Below are positions 1-5,366 of a stretch of 7,210 nt of DNA, in pieces. Origin of the DNA: Calditrichota bacterium (GTDB lineage: Bacteria > Zhuqueibacterota > Zhuqueibacteria > Residuimicrobiales > Krinioviventaceae); NCBI GenBank assembly GCA_003818595.1, contig RPQV01000172.1, positions 1-7,210 of the forward strand, in the 5' to 3' direction. The translations under genes were made by a program, and so were the position numbers. The number at the start of each line of letters is the position of its first letter. The stretch's first letter is position 1. The notes below the pieces were generated by a model that saw nothing but the letters and a program-made list of their open reading frames with translations, was not told where the DNA came from and did not search any database.

Positions 1-40
1 AGTCGAAGGGAGCGGAGTCGAAGAGAGCGGAGTCGAAGGG
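1..40. repeat. 15-bp tandem repeat, about 2.7 copies, cut by window edge
   Basis: The unit AGTCGAAGGGAGCGG occupies 1-15, 16-30 (one G-to-A change at 24) and 31-40 (partial). The array may continue left of the window. The phrase resembles a short intergenic repeat seen in many environmental bacterial genomes, but I cannot confirm a family. The unit is too short and the copies too contiguous for CRISPR. A plasmid-type iteron role is possible in principle, but nothing else here supports an origin. Confidence 0.75.
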
Positions 41-72
41 TGCTCTTTGCGGTTGCATCATTTCAGCAGATA

Positions 73-110
73 AGATTTCTCCTCGCTGCGCTCGTCAAAA
101 TGACAAAGGG
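73..110. repeat. Possible dispersed intergenic repeat copy
   Basis: The segment starts AGATTTCTCCTCGCTGCG and ends AAATGACAAAGGG. Its wording resembles a widespread non-coding repeat with an AGATTTCT start and an AAATGACAA end around a variable centre. This is recognition from memory only, and the window holds no second copy to prove it. Confidence 0.3.
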
Positions 111-153
111 GGTGAGCCTTCGTCACCACGCTCTCGTACTGTGTAAAAACGCC

Positions 154-182
154 TCCCGTCTCGTGCCGCACGATTAACGGGA
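154..182. repeat. Interrupted perfect-arm hairpin
   Basis: TCCCGT at 154-159 pairs with ACGGGA at 177-182. Inside it TCGTG at 161-165 pairs with CACGA at 169-173, leaving a three-base loop. The two helices are separated by one base on the left (160) and three on the right (174-176). It is the first of three successive foldable elements between 154 and 285. No T run follows, so it is not an intrinsic terminator. Confidence 0.6.
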
Positions 183-197
183 CATGCGCAGGAAAGA

Positions 198-212
198 CCA
201 AGCACAGCTTGG
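198..212. repeat. Short perfect hairpin CCAAGC-ACA-GCTTGG
   Basis: Six perfect base pairs (198-203 with 207-212) close a three-base loop. It sits between the hairpin at 154-182 and the long imperfect one at 217-285. Arms this short could be chance alone; the argument for reality is the company it keeps. Confidence 0.45.
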
Positions 213-216
213 AAGA

Positions 217-285
217 CAAGTTGCGGGGCTGTATCAAAAGCCCTTCTCCACTTTAGATACAACTCCCCATTGCTGCAACATCTTG
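217..285. repeat. Long imperfect inverted repeat
   Basis: GTATCAAAAG at 231-240 pairs with CTTTAGATAC at 251-260 at nine of ten positions. The stem then extends outwards with breaks: GGGG 225-228 with CCCC 265-268, TTGC 221-224 with GCAA 275-278, and CAAG 217-220 with CTTG 282-285. The bulges are larger on the right. It could be a decayed palindromic repeat or a structured RNA; sequence alone does not decide. Confidence 0.45.
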
Positions 286-291
286 ACTAAC

Positions 292-449
292 CTCGCACCA
301 GACACCAAGGCACAAAGAGATAAATGACCGGTATAAATGGAGGTCATTAAAATCGTCGCATACCCTGATGAAATTTATCAATACAGATGCAGCAAATTCC
401 CATGATGAACGATAAAGCGCCCCTTTGTGCCTTGGCGTCTCGGTGCGAG
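292..449. repeat. Spaced inverted repeat with 25/26-bp arms (MITE-like)
   Basis: The left arm at 293-317 contains CACCAAGGCACAAAG. Its reverse complement recurs at 423-448 with one substitution and one inserted base (24 of 26 positions agree), and the pair at 292/449 extends it. About 105 bp of A/T-richer sequence lies between, with its own small AATGACC/GGTCATT hairpin (323-329 with 342-348). The arms resemble a CTTTGTGCCTTGGTG-type intergenic repeat that I recall from many genomes. The 158-bp size fits a miniature element, but I see no clear target-site duplication and no transposase. Confidence 0.7.
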
Positions 450-606
450 ATATTGGCGTTCTTGGCGTGAGCTTGGTATCGCCGTTCCAATTTGGAGGTG
501 GCCGGAGGTGGAAAAGGACTTTAGCTCCAGCCCCGCAGAATCGGGGAGGGGGTCGGCTGTTCTGCTTTTTCTATGCTCCCCCTAAACTCCGCTCTGGGGA
601 AAGCGC

Positions 607-644
607 AGACCTCACAGGTCTTGAAGACCTGTGAGGTCTTTTTT
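607..644 (+). terminator. Terminator-like perfect palindrome followed by T run
   Basis: AGACCTCACAGGTCT at 607-621 and AGACCTGTGAGGTCT at 625-639 are perfect reverse complements around a three-base TGA loop. A T run continues from 639 to 644 on the plus strand. In shape this is a strong rho-independent terminator for plus-strand transcription. No plus-strand gene ends here, and on the minus strand no T run follows. The core also resembles a common dispersed palindrome (ACCTGTGAGGT family, from memory), so it may be a mobile repeat that only looks like a terminator. Confidence 0.6.
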
Positions 645-670
645 CACGAATACCTACCAGCCGGTGGAAA

Positions 671-706
671 ATCCTGTTCATCCTGAAAATCCTGTAAATC
701 GTGTTC
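671..706. repeat. 9-bp tandem repeat, four copies
   Basis: Four consecutive 9-base units all start ATC: ATCCTGTTC (671-679), ATCCTGAAA (680-688), ATCCTGTAA (689-697) and ATCGTGTTC (698-706). The ATCCTG core is exact in three of four. This matches the style of an ATCCTGTTAATCCTG intergenic repeat I recall from other genomes. The period of 9 would allow a three-residue peptide repeat, but no credible reading frame carries it. Confidence 0.7.
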
Positions 707-722
707 GAACGATTATTGCTTC

Positions 723-785
723 AGCGTTCCTTCCCGCTGCATCTTCCCAATTGATGGTCGAAAATCTCCAGCGGGAAGGAACGCT
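723..785. repeat. Perfect 17-bp inverted repeat with 29-base spacer
   Basis: GCGTTCCTTCCCGCTG at 724-739 is exactly reverse-complemented at 769-784, and A723/T785 adds one more pair. Beyond a small asymmetric gap TTGC 716-719 can pair with GCAA 788-791. The 740-768 spacer is not symmetric. It lies 64 bases past the stop of the lipobox gene, where it could stabilise or end the operon message. The T run expected of a rho-independent terminator is missing on both sides, so a small non-autonomous repeat element is equally likely. Confidence 0.75.
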
Positions 786-848
786 TTGCAATGACTTGCG
801 GGGTGGTGGCTCTGTGCGGGAAAAAATCTGTTACTGTATAAAAATGAT

Positions 849-2180
849 TCATTCTTCGTTGCGGCTTGCTTTTTCCAAACGACGTTTCCGCAACTTGGCC
901 CAAACCACAAGATGCCAGAAGCCGATGACGAACAGGATCACGCCCACGGCGATCAAGGAGATGAACATCGCATTGTCCCTGGGGGTGGCATGGAGAAAAT
1001 TCAGGAGCGCGAACATGGGCTCGGTATTAAAGATGATGAACATATAGAGAAACCAACCGATCATTCCCAGTCCCGTCACCATCAGCAAAACGCTGATCCA
1101 CCATTTCAGAATGAAGCGGCGGCGGTTTTCCCAGGCAATGCCTTGAGCCGCCAGTTTTTTACGACGCGCGCGTCCGGCTGAAATCCACAGCATGATCAGC
1201 CCGGCGAGCAAGAGCAGCCCGGTCAACACCATCGGCAGCCCGTTGAGTTTGCGGGACTCGACCCACATCACCATGTTTTGATAGGGAAAACGATCATACC
1301 CAAATTCCCAGGCCACTTCGCTCGTCTTGATGGAGTGATTGGCATTGGTGTCGATGACGCGTCCGGGCATGATGACCACGTGGTGAAAAGTGTCCCCGGA
1401 AATCGAATCTTTTCCATAGAACTCGAGCAGCTCGCGGAATTTACGTTCTGGTCCCGCGAAAGCGGGGTGCAGGGCCACAAACGAATGTGCCGGTTTGAGC
1501 AACTTGTCCGCCAACACGAGAAACTGCATGCCCGGGGTCGTCTGATCCTCATCGAACGATAATTCACTTTTCACCAGTTCATACAGCTCATCCTCCTGCT
1601 TTTCGATCAAAGGCAACATTTCCTCATGCTGCGGCGAGTCTTTAACCGCCCGCAGCAGGGTTTGATAGAATTCCTCAAACACGACTCGGCTTTCGAAATC
1701 TTCTACTTTGTCCTTGATCACCGAACTGTCCTGATCAATTTGATAAATCTTCAACTCTTCCAGAGTTAAATAGTCTTCCAATTTCAACAGTCTGAACGGC
1801 GAAAAGGCGTAATAGGTCTCTTCATAGTGATAGAATGAGTAAAACCAGCGAAACTTTTTCTGCAACCTGACTTGGGTATTGACCTGAACCGTGTCCTGGC
1901 GCACGGGGAATTCCTGGTTCAACTGCTCGACGCGGCGGAAACTTTTAAAGCGGGTGTAGACATACTTGGTCGAATCGGCCTCGTCCCGCTTGCGCGATGA
2001 GCTCCATGAACCGACCAGCGGAAACGGATAACCGGTTTCGTCAGCCGAGGCGGAATCACCCTCCACCGACACCAGTCGTTCGATGGATTGATCGGAATGA
2101 ACCACCGTGGTGATGGTGACGGTTTTGCATCCCGCCAGCAGCAGGAAAACCAGCAGCAATAAAAGTGTTGATCTCATCAT
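849..2180 (-). CDS. Unassigned lipobox protein with three C-terminal membrane helices
   Basis: I do not recognise a named family. The 443-residue product starts with a hydrophobic signal and a lipobox ending in Cys18 (LAGC), so it is probably lipidated. Residues 19-312 form a predicted periplasmic domain with a striking aromatic stretch around 110-126 (FRWFYSFYHYEETYYAF), an acidic helical middle (about 135-210) and a conserved-looking MPGRVIDTNA block at 271-280 followed by W291 and W306. Three membrane helices follow (about 315-333, 357-384, 404-427). The loop RARRKK and the tail RKRRLEK are positive, fitting a cytoplasmic side. The gene starts 6 bases after the anti-sigma stop. GAGG lies only 3 bases before the first ATG and 6 before the second (2177), so the second may be the true start. 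Position suggests a role in the same envelope-sensing unit; function is unknown. Confidence 0.9.
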   Translation of the reverse strand: MMRSTLLLLLVFLLLAGCKTVTITTVVHSDQSIERLVSVEGDSASADETGYPFPLVGSWSSSRKRDEADSTKYVYTRFKSFRRVEQLNQEFPVRQDTVQVNTQVRLQKKFRWFYSFYHYEETYYAFSPFRLLKLEDYLTLEELKIYQIDQDSSVIKDKVEDFESRVVFEEFYQTLLRAVKDSPQHEEMLPLIEKQEDELYELVKSELSFDEDQTTPGMQFLVLADKLLKPAHSFVALHPAFAGPERKFRELLEFYGKDSISGDTFHHVVIMPGRVIDTNANHSIKTSEVAWEFGYDRFPYQNMVMWVESRKLNGLPMVLTGLLLLAGLIMLWISAGRARRKKLAAQGIAWENRRRFILKWWISVLLMVTGLGMIGWFLYMFIIFNTEPMFALLNFLHATPRDNAMFISLIAVGVILFVIGFWHLVVWAKLRKRRLEKASRNEE

Positions 2181-2186
2181 AAACCT

Positions 2187-2873
2187 CTACAATTCTGTTA
2201 ATGGCAACTGTACGTTCTTGTCCGTGAGTAATTTTTTCAACTCTCCCTCGGTCAGGCCGTCCTCCCATTGAATATGCGCTTTTTCCGCCTGCTTTACGAT
2301 GATCTCGAGCAGCAGTTTGTTTTCCATTTGCAGTTTGTCATGGGCAGCGAGCAGGGATTGGAGCATTTCCCGATCAATGACGATTTGTTGCTGATCGCCC
2401 GCGAAAGCGGACATTGACTCTACCCGCTGCTCCACCAGCGCTGACCAGGAGGGCGAGATATTTTGCGCCTGCAGGCTTTTCTCCAAATGCTGAATCCGCT
2501 GCAGCACGATCCATTCCTGGGCGGCAAAGAGTGCGGCCAGAACGAACACCACAGCGGCAAAGGCCAGCCGCACGCTGCCGCGGGCGAAGAACTCGAATAT
2601 CCGATCTGTTATTACGAGGGAGTGCTTGCCGTTGATGGATTGCCTGCCGTTGCGGCGGATGCTTCTGATGATCTCGTCCGTCAGATTGTCCGGCGGATGA
2701 ACAACCTGTTCACGCTTGATCTTATCGAGCCACTGCTGGTGGAGATCGAGCTCGCGGTATTGTTCACGGCAGCGGCTGCAGGCTGCCAGATGGCGCTGCA
2801 GCAGTGTTCGTTCGCGCGCCGTCAACTCTTCTGCTTTGAACAGCAGCAGTTTGCGATAATGACGACAGTTCAT
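2187..2873 (-). CDS. Zinc-motif transmembrane anti-sigma factor
   Basis: This 228-residue protein is the likely inhibitor of the sigma factor encoded just upstream. Its N-terminus carries the pattern of zinc-associated anti-sigma domains: Cys3, then His28-x3-Cys32-x2-Cys35. The cytoplasmic part would bind the sigma factor. One membrane helix is evident at about 101-119 (VRLAFAAVVFVLAALFAAQ). The region beyond it is predicted periplasmic and is rich in Leu, Gln, Glu and Lys, with a probable coiled coil around 120-136 and another helical segment at about 165-200. Its ATG overlaps the sigma stop in ATGA, the classic sign of translational coupling between partners. Family knowledge says release usually comes by proteolysis or conformational change on envelope stress. 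The inducing signal cannot be read from this sequence. The partner assignment rests on gene order and the zinc motif. Confidence 0.88.
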   Translation of the reverse strand: MNCRHYRKLLLFKAEELTARERTLLQRHLAACSRCREQYRELDLHQQWLDKIKREQVVHPPDNLTDEIIRSIRRNGRQSINGKHSLVITDRIFEFFARGSVRLAFAAVVFVLAALFAAQEWIVLQRIQHLEKSLQAQNISPSWSALVEQRVESMSAFAGDQQQIVIDREMLQSLLAAHDKLQMENKLLLEIIVKQAEKAHIQWEDGLTEGELKKLLTDKNVQLPLTEL

Positions 2874-3418
2874 AATTCCAAATCCATTTCTTTCGCTTTT
2901 TGGCGAATATTTAGTCGTGCATAATAGAGATTGCTTTTCACGGCGCCGATCGAAATCTTGAGGATGGCGGCAATTTCCCCCAGCTCGAGCTCTTCAAGAT
3001 CGCGCAGAATAAAGACGACCTGCTGCCGCGGTTTGAGACCGGCGGATAGTCGGCGATAGTGCTCGATCATATCGGCGTCGCCGCTCTCTTCCTGAATCGG
3101 CAATTGTTCCCACGAGCGATCCCGACAGTCGGCATCGCACTTGTACCTCTTGTAGGCGCTGCGCAGATCGTCATAACACAAATGCACCACGATCTTGTAC
3201 AGCCAGGTGGTGAATTTACTTCGGTCATCGAATCGCGGCAGGTTCTTCCACACGCGAATAAACGATTCCTGCACCACATCGCGCGCGTCGTCGTGATTGG
3301 CCAGCAGGCGAAAGGCGACGCGATAGGCAAACTGCTGATGCATATCGACAAGCTGCCTGAAAGCCTGCATATCACCGTTCCGAGCCCGAGCAATCACCTC
3401 GTGTATCTGTTGCGCCAC
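2870..3418 (-). CDS. ECF-family RNA polymerase sigma factor
   Basis: The 182-residue product has the two-domain ECF layout. Sigma region 2 covers about residues 17-87 (including DARDVVQESFIRVWKNLPRF and the FTTWLYKI helix). Region 4 covers about 121-172, with a helix-turn-helix at 146-167 (GEIAAILKISIGAVKSNLY). It would direct RNA polymerase to stress or envelope genes under control of the next gene's anti-sigma. I chose the GTG at 3418 because GAGGGAG lies 5 bases upstream. The in-frame ATG at 3454 would give 194 residues but abuts the -10 box of a good promoter and would be absent from that transcript. The linker between domains has Cys94 and Cys98, plus Cys81 at the end of region 2, a mildly unusual group. 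The stop overlaps the anti-sigma start. The family is certain; the ECF subgroup and regulon are not determined. Confidence 0.92.
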   Translation of the reverse strand: MAQQIHEVIARARNGDMQAFRQLVDMHQQFAYRVAFRLLANHDDARDVVQESFIRVWKNLPRFDDRSKFTTWLYKIVVHLCYDDLRSAYKRYKCDADCRDRSWEQLPIQEESGDADMIEHYRRLSAGLKPRQQVVFILRDLEELELGEIAAILKISIGAVKSNLYYARLNIRQKAKEMDLEL

Positions 3419-3423
3419 TATAT

Positions 3424-3430
3424 CTCCCTC
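3424..3430 (-). promoter_or_regulatory. Shine-Dalgarno site that sets the sigma-factor start
   Basis: On the minus strand GAGGGAG is followed by the five-base spacer ATATA and then GTG at 3418. The upstream ATG at 3454 has no purine-rich site before it. This favours the GTG start. Confidence 0.7.
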
Positions 3431-3454
3431 GCAGGGTTGCTTTGTTTTCACCAT

Positions 3455-3483
3455 ATGATACGCGGCAAACGCTAAAAAGTCAA
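3455..3483 (-). promoter_or_regulatory. Sigma70-type promoter of the sigma/anti-sigma operon
   Basis: On the minus strand TTGACT (3483-3478) and TATCAT (3460-3455) are separated by exactly 17 bases. Each box matches its consensus at five of six positions. Transcription would start near 3448, giving a leader of about 30 bases before the GTG start. It lies in the metW-sigma gap, so the operon can be transcribed independently of metXW. It looks like a housekeeping promoter rather than an ECF autoregulatory one. Confidence 0.65.
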
Positions 3484-3516
3484 AGAAATAATCGGGAAGG
3501 TTGAAAAAGGGGGAAA

Positions 3517-4131
3517 TTAACGCGATTTGATGACAAAGACGGCCAGTTCGGTAAAAAGATTGGGCAGGATGTTCGGCAGCAGTCGCCCTTGTTTATGGTG
3601 CACAATGTTGATTTGTCTGATGATTTGAATGCCTTTGCTGCTGCACAGGCGGCGAAAATCGCTGATCGTCGACAAATGGATGTTGGGGGTATCGTACCAC
3701 TCAAACGGGAGCGCCTTGGATTTCGGCATTTTCCCCCTGAAGAATAAAGAACCGCGCACCCGCCAATAGCCGAAATTGATGAAACTGATGATGCCGGTGC
3801 GGCCCACGCGCAGCATTTCCGGCAGAATGCGATCCGGCCGCGCCACCTGCTGCAGGGTTTGGCTGAGCACCACATAATCAAAGGCCGCATCGGGATAATC
3901 ATCCAATCCTTCATTCAGGTCGGAATGAACAACCGGAACGCCTTTGGCCACACATTCGAAAACCGATTCGTCCGACAATTCGACGCCATGCCCCTGAACC
4001 TGTTTTTCCCTGATCAGTTTGTGCAGCAAGCTGCCCTCGCCGCAACCCAAATCCAACACCGCGCTCTGCGGTGGAATCAGGTCAAAGATGATATTCAAGT
4101 CGGGACGGGTAAAGTGATGTTTGAAAACCAT
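3517..4131 (-). CDS. metW: MetW, methyltransferase-like methionine biosynthesis protein
   Basis: The 204-residue protein matches MetW over its whole length. It opens with RPDLNIIFDLIPP and the SAM-binding motif I VLDLGCGEG (residues 25-33), followed by the acidic end of strand 2 in GVELS. The MetW-typical blocks DYVVLSQTLQQV, EMLRVGRTGIISFINFGYW and WYDTPNIHLSTISDF come next. In bacteria that have it, MetW is encoded beside MetX and is reported to assist homoserine acylation; its methyltransferase chemistry is unclear. The ATG has a GAGG site 7 bases upstream (4139-4142). The gene follows metX by 76 bases, with no terminator seen in between, so co-expression is likely. The length is normal for the family and no key block is missing. 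Confidence 0.95.
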   Translation of the reverse strand: MVFKHHFTRPDLNIIFDLIPPQSAVLDLGCGEGSLLHKLIREKQVQGHGVELSDESVFECVAKGVPVVHSDLNEGLDDYPDAAFDYVVLSQTLQQVARPDRILPEMLRVGRTGIISFINFGYWRVRGSLFFRGKMPKSKALPFEWYDTPNIHLSTISDFRRLCSSKGIQIIRQINIVHHKQGRLLPNILPNLFTELAVFVIKSR

Positions 4132-4138
4132 AGAGTCG

Positions 4139-4142
4139 CCTC
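4139..4142 (-). promoter_or_regulatory. Ribosome binding site of metW
   Basis: On the minus strand GAGG sits seven bases (CGACTCT) before the metW ATG at 4131, good spacing that supports this start. Confidence 0.55.
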
Positions 4143-4207
4143 GGGATATGGGTCAACAGAATCGCGATGAACAGCCGCAACTGCCGATGGATGGTGTCAT
4201 GAGATCG

Positions 4208-5359
4208 TCACGAACGTGATTGCTGATCATAGACATGAGCGATAAAATCGGCAACCAATTTTTCCTGCTGCGGATTTTCGATCAAAAATGAATCATGGCC
4301 GTAAGGTGAATTGAATTCGACAAAACTCACCGCTTTGCGGTGAACCTTGAGCGCGCGCACAATTTCCTGGTTCTGATAGGTCGGGAACAGCCAGTCCGAA
4401 TTGAACGAAAACACCAGCACCTGGGCGGTCACGCGGGAAAATGCTTCTTCCAAAGAGCCGTAATCGCGCTTGAGATCAAAATAATCGATCGCCTTGGTGA
4501 TATAGAGATAAGAATTAGCATCAAATCGCTGTACAAAGGCTTCGCCCTGATAGCGGAGATAACTTTCCACTTCAAAATCGAGCGAAAAATCATAGCCGTA
4601 TCGTTCCTTTTGGCGCAGGCGGCGGCCGAATTTCTGACGCATCGATTCCTCGCTCAAATAGGTGATATGCGCCAGCATGCGGGCGACCGCCAATCCCTGA
4701 CCCGGCGCCTGCCCGAACTCGAGATAATCGCCCTTTCGCCACAGGGGGTCGGCATAGATCGCCTGACGTCCCACTTCATGAAAGGCGATGCCCTGAGCAT
4801 TGAGACGCGAGGTAGTGGCGTGCGGAATGGCGGAAGCCACCCGATGGGGATACTCGACCATCCACTCCAGGGCCTGCATTCCGCCCATGGATCCGCCCAT
4901 CACGCACAAAAGCTTTTCGATGCCGAGATGATCGAGCAGAGCGGCTTGCGCCCGCACCATATCGGCGACGGTGACCACCGGAAAGCTGAGATTATAGTGA
5001 CGATCTCCCGACGGCAGTAGAGATGAAGGGCCGGTTGAGCCCTGGCAGCCGGCGATGATGTTGGAACAGATGATAAAGTATTTGTCGGTGTCGATCGAAC
5101 GTCCGGGGCCGATCATAAAATCCCACCATCCCGGTTTACGGTCTGTTTCTGAATAATAACCCGCGACATGCGAATCTCCCGACAGGGCATGGCAGATGAG
5201 GATGGCATTGCTGCGGGAATCGTTCAATGTCCCGAGGGTCTCGTACGCGAGGGTGACGGGACCGAGTTTTTCCCCGCTTTCGAGCGCCATCTCGTGCGGC
5301 GGCTCGGCAAAAGTAAAGAATTGTTTGGCGACTTGGATTTCGGTTGTTCGAGATTTCAT
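4208..5359 (-). CDS. metX: Homoserine O-acyltransferase MetX
   Basis: The 383-residue cytoplasmic alpha/beta hydrolase acylates homoserine, the entry step of methionine synthesis. It carries the family signatures LAYETLG (38-44), HALSGDSH (57-64), WWDFMIGPG (78-86) and GCQGSTGPSS (104-113). The nucleophile is Ser157 in GGSMGG, with Asp322 in SDWLFP and His355 in YGHDSF completing the triad. The length is usual for MetX. Acetyl-CoA is the default donor for the family; some members use succinyl-CoA, and I cannot settle this from sequence alone. The start lies only 7 bases after the recO stop with no strong Shine-Dalgarno site, suggesting translation from a shared message. There is no room for a SAM riboswitch directly upstream. 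Its neighbour metW supports the methionine role. Confidence 0.95.
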   Translation of the reverse strand: MKSRTTEIQVAKQFFTFAEPPHEMALESGEKLGPVTLAYETLGTLNDSRSNAILICHALSGDSHVAGYYSETDRKPGWWDFMIGPGRSIDTDKYFIICSNIIAGCQGSTGPSSLLPSGDRHYNLSFPVVTVADMVRAQAALLDHLGIEKLLCVMGGSMGGMQALEWMVEYPHRVASAIPHATTSRLNAQGIAFHEVGRQAIYADPLWRKGDYLEFGQAPGQGLAVARMLAHITYLSEESMRQKFGRRLRQKERYGYDFSLDFEVESYLRYQGEAFVQRFDANSYLYITKAIDYFDLKRDYGSLEEAFSRVTAQVLVFSFNSDWLFPTYQNQEIVRALKVHRKAVSFVEFNSPYGHDSFLIENPQQEKLVADFIAHVYDQQSRS

Positions 5360-5366
5360 TTATTTA

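Larger units (their letters stand above)
1..848. other. Gene-free intergenic region rich in repeats and hairpins
   Basis: No convincing coding sequence is visible on either strand between the window edge and the stop of the lipobox gene at 849. Short open frames here run through repeats and have no recognisable protein content. Besides the repeats listed separately, the stretch holds a small GGTGA/TCACC hairpin at 111-127 and a direct repeat of GGAGGTGG at 494-501 and 504-511. Positions 512-606 form a G/C-rich block in which I see no defined element, and 786-848 is unremarkable. The density of unrelated short repeats suggests accumulation of dispersed intergenic elements. I see no tRNA or rRNA. 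Confidence 0.7.

Noticed and set aside
425..634. Plus-strand open frame of 69 codons
   Set aside because: It begins in the right arm of the inverted repeat at 423-448 and ends in the palindrome at 607-639. The peptide is low in credible protein features and has no family resemblance, so it is probably repeat-derived noise.
1..706. CRISPR-like arrays at 1-40 and 671-706
   Set aside because: Units of 15 and 9 bases are contiguous with no spacers, and no cas gene is present.
723..785. Inverted repeat as rho-independent terminator of the sigma operon
   Set aside because: No T run follows the stem in the minus-strand direction (the sequence beyond is TGAAGCAATAATCG-like), so the key terminator feature is missing.
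631..1047. Plus-strand open frame of 138 codons
   Set aside because: It starts inside a palindrome, passes through the 9-bp repeat and the 17-bp inverted repeat, then runs antisense to the lipobox gene. No protein family is visible.
2463..3475. Plus-strand open frames of 138-153 codons opposite the sigma and anti-sigma genes
   Set aside because: They are antisense to well-supported genes with recognisable domains and have no ribosome binding site or family match.
4340..5020. Plus-strand open frame of 226 codons
   Set aside because: It lies wholly antisense to metX, whose catalytic motifs are intact. Its His- and Arg-rich composition is typical of a shadow frame.
5360..5366. SAM riboswitch or own promoter directly before metX
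   Set aside because: Only 7 bases separate recO and metX, too few for a leader. No obvious riboswitch core was seen at the end of recO.
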